A stretch of 64,000 nucleotides of DNA from Gigantopelta aegis (taxonomy: Eukaryota; Mollusca; Gastropoda; Neomphalida; Peltospiridae), in assembly GCF_016097555.1 (NCBI RefSeq), contig NC_054704.1:77798263-77862262 (forward strand). The letters run 5' to 3'. The notes below the pieces were generated by a model, which searched no databases, was not told where the DNA came from, and saw only the letters and a program-made list of their open reading frames with translations. Below are positions 41,634 to 54,012 of the stretch, one piece after another. The stretch's first letter is position 1; each line of letters starts with the position of its first letter. A program made the translations under genes and the position numbers.

Positions 41634-42407
41634 GCAAGAAAGATTTCACTTCCTACATAGCCTACATAATTTATTATTACTTTCATGAGTTTGTAACCAT
41701 AACAATTAAATTTGTAGCTCTGTACAGTTAAACCGTACGTTCAGGGGGGAAAAGTCGATTATTGAGGGGTGGATAAATCTGCTGTTAAGAACCATAAATT
41801 TACATGTACAGTGTAATATTGAAATTGAAGAAACTATATAGATAATAGTCCGTCCCATCTTATGATCTTTCTATAAAAATGTTGGGGTTTTTTTGTTGGC
41901 TTTTTATAAATAATTTCAGTTTGGTTTGATGTAAGAAGATAAGTAAAAGTGTTTTGGAAATAATAATAAAAACTCAACTATTTTTTGTGTGCAATTTGCA
42001 AATCAGTCACCTCAAAAATAAATAACTTGTAGTAAATTCCATAGTATGAAAAAAGGTGTTCCCTGTGGGATGGACTATAGCTAGGTTACCCTAGATCACT
42101 AGTACCAGGCAAAATTTAATGTTTAATTATTTATTTTCTTCAATAATTTCATTAAAAAAGAAGAAAATACTTGGTTTGAAAAAAAAACAAACATGGTGTG
42201 CTTGTATTAGTCTGATTACTAAACTGAATTTGACATTAGATTCACTTTTGTATGAAACCGAATTATTGTTAAAGAGATGTGCCATATTACTGGTATACCA
42301 AAATATCAATGTTTTTCTCTTGTGCTACATTCAAATTCCCTGCCTACATAGTGACAATCAAATGTTTGGGTCTTACATTTTACGAATAGCAATGAGTGTA
42401 TCCCAAT
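41634..42407. other. intergenic, no gene seen
   Basis: AT-rich, with lysine- and leucine-rich short frames only. Confidence 0.55.
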
Positions 42408-42501
42408 TACTCTGCCTTTCGAGAGCTTGACAGACATTTGGACGATTATAAGAGTGATTCTAACTATCCAAATGTCCGTCTAGCTCTCAAATGGCAGAGT
42501 A
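42408..42501. repeat. foldback element with 41-bp arms
   Basis: TACTCTGCC.TT.GAGAGCT and ACATTTGGACGATTA pair with their complements at 42461-42501, with few mismatches and a 12-bp loop. Arm sequence is shared with 33180-33215. Confidence 0.82.
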
Positions 42502-43221
42502 CTCTGGCAAGAGTAGGTTGGTGATATTCCCATCCCGTTTGAATTTGCAGCTCTTTTATCAGGAGTCGCAGTTCGCAATGTTGACCTATTTGTTTTAGCA
42601 GGCATTCTATGCATGTGACCTAACCAGTAGTGGTCCACGCTAGCCAGTGGACAGCTGGATCTTATATATATATACATCACATTTTATTCGCTATTATCGG
42701 TCAGGATAAATGTGACCCCACTCAGGCAAACCCAGGTACACGTGCACTTTACAGTCACCTGGTGAAAACAATGTTGGACAAGTCATAACCTTATCATGAG
42801 TCACCCGACTGGCGACTGAAATTTCGCGCATTCATGACAGCGTATTATCTCAGAAAATCCTAAATGTAATGTTCTTTATACTCAGTAGAAACCTTGCTAC
42901 ATAACAGACAATTTAGTGCTTATTTGTCGTGTAAAAATAGTAATAAAAAGCATAATAATGTCCTCTTTATAAACATTGATATACTTTAGAACCTAGTTGC
43001 ATATGCCCATTCAAACTGAAACAGCAAAAAAAACCCAAGAAGCAAACAAAAAACAAACTCAAAACCAATTTGGGCTACTCAAAAATTGCACATGCAAGTC
43101 AGAGTGCTGACATGACTCGTCCAAATGGCAAGTAAACAAAAATGCCAAATGCACACCCTGCAAACCCCAATTACACTTTCAATATAATTCTGACCACTAT
43201 ACCTTTTTATATTATGTTCAT
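42502..43221. other. intergenic, no gene seen
   Basis: No repeat or coding signal recognised. Confidence 0.5.
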
Positions 43222-44029
43222 TTAAAGGGATAGTAAACTCATGAGCTCTATATGTTGGAAAGATGCATACCTGGACCACCAACACATACTCACACTTTAA
43301 GAAATGAAAAACAATTTTAGAGTTGATTAAAAAACATGATTATTTCTGCTAACTCGGGGCAGCCGTTTCGTTGCATCTGGATTTCTAGCTTGCGGCGAAG
43401 TGATGTCAGCTCCGACCAACCCCTGTATGCACAGTGTAAACAAATGTAGTCATTTACACAAAGGTGCTTCGCTTTCATCAACCTGACTTGTAAAACGACA
43501 TAAATGACTTGATAATATAATAAACTATTTAACTAAATATGTTTGAATTTGCATTAATAGAATGAAATGGGGTTATAGTATTTTTCTCTCTTTTAAAAAT
43601 CAAAAGGAAAAATGTGTACTATTAGATCTTTTGGTAGGCTATGTTGGAGCCCAAGTGATAATGTTCTTTTCTTTGGGACTACATAATTGGTCAGTTATGT
43701 GATTTTAGATGGGAAAGTCTACTTAATCGAAGGTTTTACAGAATTATTTACAGTAATAAAGCATGACGGCTGATAAAATTCATGACCATTTTAGGAATGG
43801 CAGGTATATCCCAATACCCTGTGATGTGAAAAAATACCGCCTGTATGTAATTTTGTGTTGAGACGGGGGTAATTAATGGCTTGTCTAGCTAACAAATATA
43901 CACCTGCCAATCAGGAATCACAGGTCATTTAACTGTTTTATTAATTAAATATAAGATTATACTTGTTGATATTAAGCAATGATCTGCATTATATACCAGT
44001 CCAAAAGCCTTGTGCGAGCATTCCTTTAA
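43222..44029. mobile_element. TTAA-bounded element, short copy
   Basis: Ends TTAAAGGGATAGTAAACTC and GAGCATTCCTTTAA. Collinear with 27860-29410 but without that copy's extra blocks. About 80% similar by eye where aligned. Confidence 0.82.
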
Positions 44030-44630
44030 TACATAGCTAATTCCGATTTCACACTCGATGTTTTTAAAACCTGCTAGGTACCCAAATAAGCTATGCAGAA
44101 GTACACAAGTCGCATTTAAACTTGTTGCAGAAAAAAATATCAGTTGGATCTGACCACTTTCCTGTTAAGTAGAAATTATTGTCTGTGCAGTTTAACAGAA
44201 ATACCAAAATAAATTTTTAACTTTTTATTGATTAAAATTGTTTAGAAAATTATTATTATTATTTTATTTTTTTTTTTGAAAATGATTACCGAATTGGTTA
44301 CGTCTTCTTTATATTGTTTAGTAGGTAGCAGACTCTTGGAAGAAAGCATCGTTTGAGTGCACCAAAAGCTATATGTTCCCAAGTTCACCATAAGTGGTGT
44401 ATTTGGAAAGGTCAATGTCACTAAATATAAAGCTACTGATGTAGACAGTAAAATAGCCAGATTTATTGTTAAAGTCCGAAAGCCATTTTGAATTGTTGAA
44501 ACCAATAGCAGAATTGCTATGATGTCACTACTATTGTAGTAATGCAGTACATACTGTGGTATTGTTTTTATAACCATAGTCCTATCCCATTTGTACAATA
44601 TTTAACAATAATATGCTAACTCATGATTTA

Positions 44631-44948
44631 GGGCGGGATGTAGCCCAGTGGTAAAGCACTTGCTTGATGCACGGTCGGTCTGGGATCGATCCCCATCGGT
44701 AGGTCCATTGGGCTATTTCTCGCTCCAGCCAATGCACCACGACTGGTATATCAAAGGTCGTGGTATGTGTTATTCTCTCTGTGGGATAGTGCATATAAAA
44801 GATCCCTTGCTGCAAATCGGAAAGATTAGCCCGTGAAGTGACAACAGCGGGTTTCCTTTCAATATCTGTGTGGTTCTTGACCATTTTTCCGATGCCATAT
44901 ATCCATATATAAAATGTGTTGAGTGTGTCGTTAAATAAAACATTTCCT
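44631..44948 (+). mobile_element. SINE, head A / tail 1, full length
   Basis: GGGCGGGATGTAGCCCAGTG to AAATAAAACATTTCC. All three modules intact. Confidence 0.92.
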
Positions 44949-45539
44949 TGGGATCCATTTTTGTTGTGCAAGTGACCAACTCAGTAATTTAAATGCCAGC
45001 ATTGCACTATTACTTTTCATTCAGGCAGCTAAGGTTTCACTACAGTGTTTACTTCTGGGGAAAAGTTCATTTGTCAGGGTCCATTGGGGGTGGGGAATCT
45101 AGTGCAGTCAGTAAAGCGCTCGCCTGAGGTTTTTAAGTCGAAGGATCAAACCTGCCTTGAATAAAAGTCTAGGATTATTTTTTCTTTTCTCTTTTTTTTT
45201 GTGACGCTCTGAGACCAGGTCTCTATTTCTAACATAGACTTGTTGTAAGAACATAATGTAGGTTTGTAGGTCTGAGAAATGAAAAAAGCCTGCTCCTTTC
45301 GTGTTGTTATAAGCTTTTGATGTTATGCACTGAAGCGAGAAGTATAACATGGCCATTAACATGAAAAAGCTACATGAACAGAAACACTTTTTATGGAAGG
45401 CAAGTGTGTATTCAAGGCAGGTATATATTTTTTTTCACGATGCTCTTGAGATCTGGCTACTAGTCGATGCAGGCTTGTATTCAATGAATTACGGTATTCT
45501 GTGATTTGTAAAAAAAATTTTTACAACCTTATCAGTGCC

Positions 45540-45720
45540 TCCTTCCCCCACCCCAAACCTCCGATGTTAGTGTTTTTAACCTCTATCACCCTCTTTAGGT
45601 GACATATTTGATTATTATTTTTATTTAGTAAAATTGTATTAACTTAAATGTAAAGTAGGGCTAGTGAATTTGTAATTGTGGCTAATAAATTTAAAAAATC
45701 ACTGATCCCATGGCTAGTGG
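45540..45720 (+). repeat. interspersed repeat Z, copy 1
   Basis: Contains GATGTTAGTGTTTTTAA, TTTAGTAAAATTGTATTAAC, GTAAAGTAGGGCTAGTGAAT and GCCCAGC. A second copy lies in TM9SF4 intron 5 at 53420-53595, preceded by related CCCATGGCTAGTGAT units. Confidence 0.75.
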
Positions 45721-46585
45721 ATTTTATAAAAAATTTGAGAAGCCCAGCATTTACAATGCTTTTCTTAAACACTTGGATTTACGAAAAACAGGCTTCATAA
45801 ATTTGGCCCATATAGTTTAGTACGAAAGACTTAAGATAAACCAATCAAGAAATTATGATTTTAAACATTGTGCAGACAATGGTCTAGGCCTACACTGTGG
45901 GTGAGTATTGTTATATTTCTATACTTACAACTTATTGTTTATGACAAATTGCACATAAAAATTTAACATTTGTGTTATTTCCAAAACAGTTTTCGTTTTC
46001 TTTTTATGTCAAATGAAACTGGAATTACTGACACAAAATACTTATAATTTTAGTTGGTATGAGGGAGTGGGGGTGGGGAGTTTGCTATATAGTTACTTAA
46101 AGAAATGCATTTAATTTTTAATTTCTGCATATCTATTGGACCGTTTCCAGCTAAATTAAGTGGGAAACTTCTTGACCCATGGAGAAACAAAATTGTGAAT
46201 TTTGTTGTTCTGATCCTTTACTGGTTGGGACAGGAGAACCCTAGTCCGAGAATGGGTCCACTGAGGGGATTTGACCCATGCACCGAAGGGAAGTGCTGTT
46301 CCAACTTATGGAAGGAAATAGTAGTTGATCTATAAATGTGCCTGTTAATTGTCATGCCATTTTATTACAAAAGTGAATATTTGTTGACAGTAATACGAGA
46401 CATATTTGTCCATTACTATCCATTTTAAGTTAACTGGTATTAAAGTGAAAATCAGGCAAGACTTTTAGATTTGTATGCATATTCAACAATATTTAATGCA
46501 CATTATTGCTTAATATCAACAAGTATATTGGTATACGTGTATTTAATTAATAAAATGGTAAAAATGTGACAGCTATTGTGGGTGT
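45721..46585. other. upstream of the TM9SF4-like gene, no gene seen
   Basis: No coding exon recognised. Any 5' UTR exon or promoter of the TM9SF4-like gene should lie between here and 47119, but I cannot place it. Confidence 0.5.
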
Positions 46586-46586
46586 G

Positions 46587-46623
<37 letters not shown>

Positions 46624-46734
46624 ATATATATGTATGTATGTGTATATGTATATATATATGTATGTATGTATGTATGTATATATATATATATATATAATGG
46701 GTGCAGCCATTTTGACACCCCCCCCCCCCCCCCC
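46586..46734. repeat. (TA)n/(TATG)n microsatellite and C run
   Basis: TA and TATG blocks to 46696, then GGGTGCAGCCATTTTGACA and a C16 run. An 18-base G run lies nearby at 46954-46971. Confidence 0.93.
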
Positions 46735-47119
46735 ATTGAATCCGCCCTCTGGTGGACAGGTAATACTTAAAATGTCACATTAGGTTTTAGTCTTAGAACT
46801 GAAGAAACGAGTATACCTGTCTGACGATTTTTGTGGAATGATAAAACAGATAAATGCATTGCAATGTTCTATAATAATATCCATCCCAGTAAGCCAGAAA
46901 TAAATTGACTCAAAGACACAAGCTGGCAGACCCCAGTTAGTAGGAATAATCAGGGGGGGGGGGGGGGGGGGTAATTAATTTTAAAATTATGTCTTTTTTC
47001 ATTTGTTAAACTTTCAGTATGTGTTGGTGGTCCAGATATGATATCTTTCCCACAAATAAGGCTCATATTTGACCTGATTGTCGCTTTAATAAACCTTTTT
47101 TTTTCTTTCTTATTTTCAG

Positions 47120-50100
47120 ATGTTGGCTTGTTTTGTCCTGTGGGCCTGCATAGCAAAAGGGAACACTTTTTATGTCCCTGGCATGGCTTCGGTCGAGTTC
47201 AGTAAAAAGGACAGAGTTGAAGTCAAGGTTTGTCATTTTCTATAAGGCTTGAAATTACATACAGGACATTTTTTTTTTTTTTTTTTTCAACAGTTGCATT
47301 CTTCTACAATCAGCTTATAAAAAGGCACAAGAACAGTACAGTACTACATTTTGTCAAAATAACAAAATCACTGGTTCCAATTATATTAATTTAATATAAT
47401 AATAGGTGCCAAAACCAGGCCGGAAAGTATTCCATGATAATAGTACCACAGAATGCTTGCATCAGTTGAACACAGGACAGCTGCTTTATATACAAAAATA
47501 TATATCTGCATTTTCTCGCTCTGGGTGGGAACCCTGTACCTACAAGTACCAGCTGTGTATCCGATGGCTTAACCACGACGCCACCGAGGCCAGTCAAAAT
47601 ATCTGCACAAACTAGTTGCTTATATAGTAAAATACGTCAACCGTTTGTCTTAATTAGATATAGAGACGTTTTATTGATTAATTTATTGGTAGCAATATGT
47701 GTAGATGGCTGCTGCTCCTAAGCTGTTGTGTTATGGCCTGGGTATAAATAAAAGTCTGTTGTGCTACCTGTACATCCTTACATCAGATAACATTAAGTAA
47801 TACAAGAATGAAGAATAATGAAGATGATTATGGGATTACATGTATATTTAAGCTCATCATGGGATTAAGAATATGATAATAATGAATTTGGTTATATATA
47901 GAGCTGGGCGATATTGAAATAGCAGGGTCAGTATTGGTATTTTTGGTGTGATTTACCTCGGTATCTGTACGGTATGCAGTATTGATATAACACCTCGCTA
48001 CTAGCACGATTCAACTTGTCACAGAACCATTCAGGGTGTAGCCTATACTACCAAATCATATCCCATAGACGACAATAATGACGTGTGACGAAAACTCCTA
48101 CCTGCAGCGTATCAATCGCCATGGATATAAATACTACCACCCCTCGCCCTTAAAGAGAATCAGAAAAAATTGGGGATCAAGCTGCTAATTTCTGAGATAA
48201 TGGGTAGTATCTATGATTACCCTAGTTCCGCACAATTTTAGAGTACCTTTTTTTTTTTACAGGTACACCATACAGGTTTCAAGCACAAGGCTACTTGACA
48301 TAGTGGTACTAGATGAAATAAAATTGCATACATTTTTTGCCCAGATAAAACTTCTTTTTTTTTTTTTTTTACAACCAACACACTCATTTTTATCACCAAT
48401 CACAGGACTTGTGGTGTTCACTTCTCTATCAAAAGTTTGGTGCACCTCAAAATTTGACCCAGTCAGAAGTTATTTGGTTTAGTACTACCTATACTTGAGT
48501 TACATAATTGTATAATGTAACTGAAACAGACAGGTTTTTTCTCTTTGTTTTTGATGGATTACTAAATACTGATATCGAGCAGTATTTTCAGTCTACTCTG
48601 CTTTAAATGCATGCCTGAGTTAAGTCTCACTCACTAATTTCATCTCAATAACATTATATTCCATACACAAGGCCCTCATCTCTCTCTTCTTTTCAGCTAT
48701 TTTGTGTACGTTGGATATAGTGTTAGTGCTTTACTAAATGGTGAAAAAAAAGTTTAAATACTGAAATTTTGGTATTTTGAGATTTGCTTGGTATGGTAAA
48801 TCAATATTGACATGATACCGATACCAAACGGTATATACGGTATACCGCCTAGCTCTAGTTATATATTGAGTTTTGTCTATTTTATCACTTTATCAGGCTG
48901 TGAAACTAACAAGCACGAAGACGCAGCTGCCATATGAGTACTATTCCTTGCCATTTTGTGTTCCAAAAGAGGGAATTATATACAAGACTGAAAATTTGGG
49001 TGAGTGTTAAGTAGTGATGGGTATTGCCAAAATGTTCGTATTGTGATATACTGTGATACAGTAACCTAAATTGTGATTCGTACCACCATATATTATGAAG
49101 ATCAATTCTCTATTATTAGAATTTATTAAGTGCTCTAATTTCATAATACATTTTGTGTAACTTAATAAAATGATACACCTGTCAATCAACTATTGTTTCT
49201 TTTCTTAAACTTATAGTTTTTGTTTGAAAATTAAATAAGTGTGACTAACACATGTACAAAATATATAAGCACAATTTATCATCCATTAAACACAGTGACG
49301 TAACAAAACATTGTCTTGTGATAAAAATTTGACCAATCAAGATTATAAGAAGTGATATCACCTGTGGAGATATCGCAGGAAATATCACAAATTATAGTGC
49401 CAGCGATATCTCCTACAAAAGCTTTAATGGATGATAAAGTGATGTTCAATCCATATTACTGACATTGTTTACAATTGTTGCGAATATTAGTAATATTTTA
49501 ACCGCCCCAACAGTGTAAATGTTTGGGACATGGTACTGAATACTTGTACTATATATATATCTATATATATATATATATATGGGAGTTAAAATTCATAACT
49601 TATATTAAGTTTAAATTTTTATTCCATTGTGCTAAATGTACACAATTTGATTTTTTTTTTCGCTCATGTGATCAAACGTTTTTTTTGCTTCATATTTTGA
49701 TCTGTATTACTCCACGTTCATGATTCAAGATAAAAACATAAAACATCACCATGATGAAAGTTAGATTTTTACACTGTTTGGCAAAACATCACCTTTTAAA
49801 TGTTACATTGGAGTACCGAACATAATGATTCGAGATAATAAATATTACATTAAAAAAGTACATTAAAAAGTATCTAAGATTAAATTGGTGTATTTTATTA
49901 CCTATCAAATGGGTAAATTACAAACTGCTCATTTTTTTTCTTTATAGGTGAAGTTTTGAGGGGTGATAGGATTGTGAATACACCTTACAAGGTTTGATGA
50001 GTTTTCTTTTGGTTCATTTTATTAGTCCCTGATTGGTCCATCCAGAGGGAACCTGTATTGCTTTAGCAGTACTCTTGGAATTCATGCTTAACCTATACAA

Positions 50101-53100
50101 TGATGTTAGTAGCGAGATTAGCATATGGTCTATAATATTTATTGTTAAACATAAAAAAATGAGTTGAAAAAACTGTTTAATCTTCAGATTACAGCAAAAT
50201 CATCTTAATAAATACTACTTAAAGGAACATTCCTGAGTTTGCTGCAAGTTTTAAGATGTTATCGACTAACAGAGATTTTTTAATTATTGTAATTACATAT
50301 CAAATCTATTTTTCTGCATATAATATTAGTGGCTGCGTAATTTTTTTTTTTTTTCGTACGTACAAAATTATTTCATGACAAAATCCAGTTAGGGCTTCTA
50401 ACAAATATTAAGACGACCAGAAACACATTGAATATAAAGACACTGATATTCTAAACAAGAAAATATATTTAATATGTAACTTTAATCGTAGAAATATTGT
50501 ATTAGTCGGAAACATCTTACAATGCAGCTAACTCAGGAATGTTCCTTTAACCAGCTGATTTAGTGTTAGGATGTCTTTCACCATTTGTGAATTAAAGTTG
50601 AATTTGGTGAATATATTTCATAATAAATGTTACTAAAAGTTAATGTTTGATGTTTCATAAGCCCTATTTCATTACATTTGGAAATAGAGCTGGACAATAT
50701 TAATAAATAATTTTTGTCTCGCTGTTACAAAAGAAAAATTTGAGATATTACTTTTATTACTTTTCTGGCGATGGCAACAGTGTAAACTTTTGCATTTAAA
50801 GTTTAACATTAAAGTTTCGCGTTTAGATAAGTTTTTCACAAACTAAGCCCCACGTCAGTGTAACGTAGCTTATAGTTAGTTCACCTATGGATTTTCTTTT
50901 ATAGTTGAAGAGACATTTAATTCCACAGAATTAATCTTGTATTCAGCTTAAACAGTGATCGATTATATGCTAATATCATGAATGATATATTCGCAGGTGG
51001 AGATGGCGATCGATGTGCCCTGTATGACTCTTTGTAACCACCCCGACAAAGCTGACCAGCCACTGACCATCTCCAAGGAAGCTGGTGCTGCCTTTGCCGA
51101 CAAGATACGACACGACTATTACGTTCACTTGTAAGACATCTGTGTTAGGAGATGTTAGTGACGACATGTGTATTAGTCCCCTACTGGTCCCACCGAAGGG
51201 GACTATAGTTTCCATCACCGGCCTTTGTCTGTGTGTCCGACTCTCCGTCTGTGCCACATATACTTTTCTGCATGTCTTGTTTCACAATGCCTCAAGCTAT
51301 TGAGATGAAATTTTGTATATAGCTTTATCATATACTGTTACAGATCAAGTTTGACGTTCATGGTGATTTACCAATTTTTTACAGTCATATCCCCTGAACT
51401 TAGGAGACACAAAATTTTGTTGGGCCTGGCAGTGGACATGTATTGCTTTAGCAGTACTCTTTAAAATATTGATACCGGTCTGCATAAATTGCATGAACGA
51501 CCGTTTCGTTCGTGTATCGGTTATTCCATTTTATTTGGCATAACCGATTTACCGTTCATGTAAAATTTATTAAATGATTAATCCCGGCAACGTACCAACA
51601 TATTTTTATCGCGAGTACAAACATTAGACTTGTTCCCGACACAGTGCTTTTTCATAGCGTGTAACATAACCAGTCAAGTTTGTATAAATATCTTGCGAAG
51701 TAGGTACATTCCAATTGGTTGTTAGAAGGCGTTAGAAGCGGAATTTAACCAATCAAAAATGGCGATATTGTGATGGTCATTACAATCTCGAACCAGAGTC
51801 ACAATGAACTGTAATTCCGAATCGGATTGTGACTGTGACGATGACGACAATGTCAGTGATAGTGACAGTAAGTGTCAGTATCCACTGTTCCTCAGATGAG
51901 GAAGATGGCACCGAGTCTCCCACTCATGACTGAATGTCATGAATGTCATACACATAAAAGACTAATATTATAAAATTAATGGTAAGAGATTGCCTTGTAC
52001 TGAATTCTTATTTATTCACACATAGTTATGCACACATGAAGCCTGACATTCACTATGTTTTGGTAATTTATTACAATAGTCCTAATCATTGTTATTATTT
52101 TTAAATCTCTTAAACATTTGTATACATATACTTTTTACTTACCATTGCCACTCTCTTGTTTCTCAAAATTAAGTTGTTGGTTTTTTTAATTATAAAGTAA
52201 AAAACCAGGTTATGCAAACCAAAATAGGTTATGCAAAATCTTCTGGCATAACCCTTTTTCAGGTTATGCAAATTTTTAATTTGCACAGGCCTGCGATAAT
52301 TTGGTGGTTTCGTTTTTATTTATTAGTAATTGGTTAACAAGATTTGTTAATATTAATGGTTGCAGTTCAGAGCAGTAATAAATATTATTTGAAAAAAAAT
52401 GCATTCAAAACTATAATAAAATAAGCATAGAAAGTAATTGTTTATGTCATGGCAACTGTATATGGTTATGCAGTACAGTACATTACCATTGTTTTTGGGA
52501 TACTAGTCTTGGATCACTGAATGGGATTTTGAAAAGCTCATGCAGTTCTTTCAAAAAGGAATTAAACAACAAAAGAATCCAGATTTTCATGTAGTCTTTC
52601 ATACATGTTTAGATAAGCTGATTAAGACCTATATAGTCAAATAATTCTGAATGTTTTGTGGATAACAGATTCTAGAGTAAGAATAAATGTTGCAAATGAA
52701 TTTCATCATTCTTGAACTAATTTATCTTAAATTGTTTTTTCTTTCTGTTTTTTTGCCAGGATTGTGGACAACTTGCCATGTGCCACCAAGTATAAACTGT
52801 TGGAGAGCGATGAACCACAGTATGAGCATGGTTACAAGCTGGGATTTGTTTCGGGCTCTGATGTGAGTGATGTCTGAAATATATAATATGCATGTACTGT
52901 AAAACATGAAAATAGTATTATGCGCTCAAAAGACTGGCTTTTAACCAAACTTGTTTCACACAGTTTATGTCTTTACTGATGGGTTATAAACTGTCCATCA
53001 ACAGTTCTCGCTGCGTGAAAATTAAGGGGGTGGATATGACAGTCCACCCTCTTCAACTGTTTCATCATGTAGATCCCATACCTATTGTGTTAGCATGGTT

Positions 53101-53979
53101 TTATAATCACCATCACTGACCGATTCATTGGTTGAAGCTCTCCTGTGCACCCAGCTGGAATGAACTGCCTGCATTTCAAACCATGCTTGTGTAACTGTTG
53201 TGTAAATCTTGCATCTATAAACTACAAACACTTTAAAGATGGTAATTGACTTTCTTGTTTCATTTCATGCGTAATGCAGGGCTTCTAGATGATGGTAGCC
53301 CCACTCCCATGGCTAGTGATATTCAATGTTGGGCTAGTAAATAACTACTATTGCCATGCCCGATGGCTAGTGATGTTTTTTGGTCAAATGTTGCAGTTAA
53401 GTCTATTTTGTAAATATGAACATCCTTTCCCCACCCCAACCCCCCAATGTTAGTGTTTTTAAGCTCCATTTCGTCTTAGGTGACATCTGATTATTACTAT
53501 TATTTAGTAAAATTTTATTAACTTAAAGTAAAGTAGGGCTTGTGAATTTTTAATTGTGGCTAGTAACTTAAACTTCTAGAAACCCAGCTTAATAGTAAAA
53601 TGTCTGGGCCCATATTTTCAAAATTAATTAGTGCGGCGATATCGGGGAAAACCATCATAGGGTATGGTGTTTAACATAGCAGGTTTCTTTTTTGAGACTA
53701 TGTCAGAATTACCAAATGTATGATGATTAATAAATCAGAGTGCTCTAGTGGTGTTTTTAAAACAAATTTTAACTTTTTGTTTCAGGTGTTTCTGAATAAT
53801 CATCTCAGGTTGATTCTTAAGTATCATACAGAGGATAAGTAAGTCAATTTTGTCAATAGTAAATTAAAAAAATATATATATTGACAGTTAAGACTGGAGT
53901 GGGTGGGGAGCTCTTTAAATAGCTTAATTATGAATTGATTTTTTACCTAAAGCTTTACATGACATGTTACACTGTAGCT

Positions 53980-54012
<33 letters not shown>

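Noticed and set aside
48213-48482. 90-codon frame in the long hAT-like copy as a transposase remnant
   Set aside because: No catalytic or BED-finger motif visible; kept only as a note in the findings.
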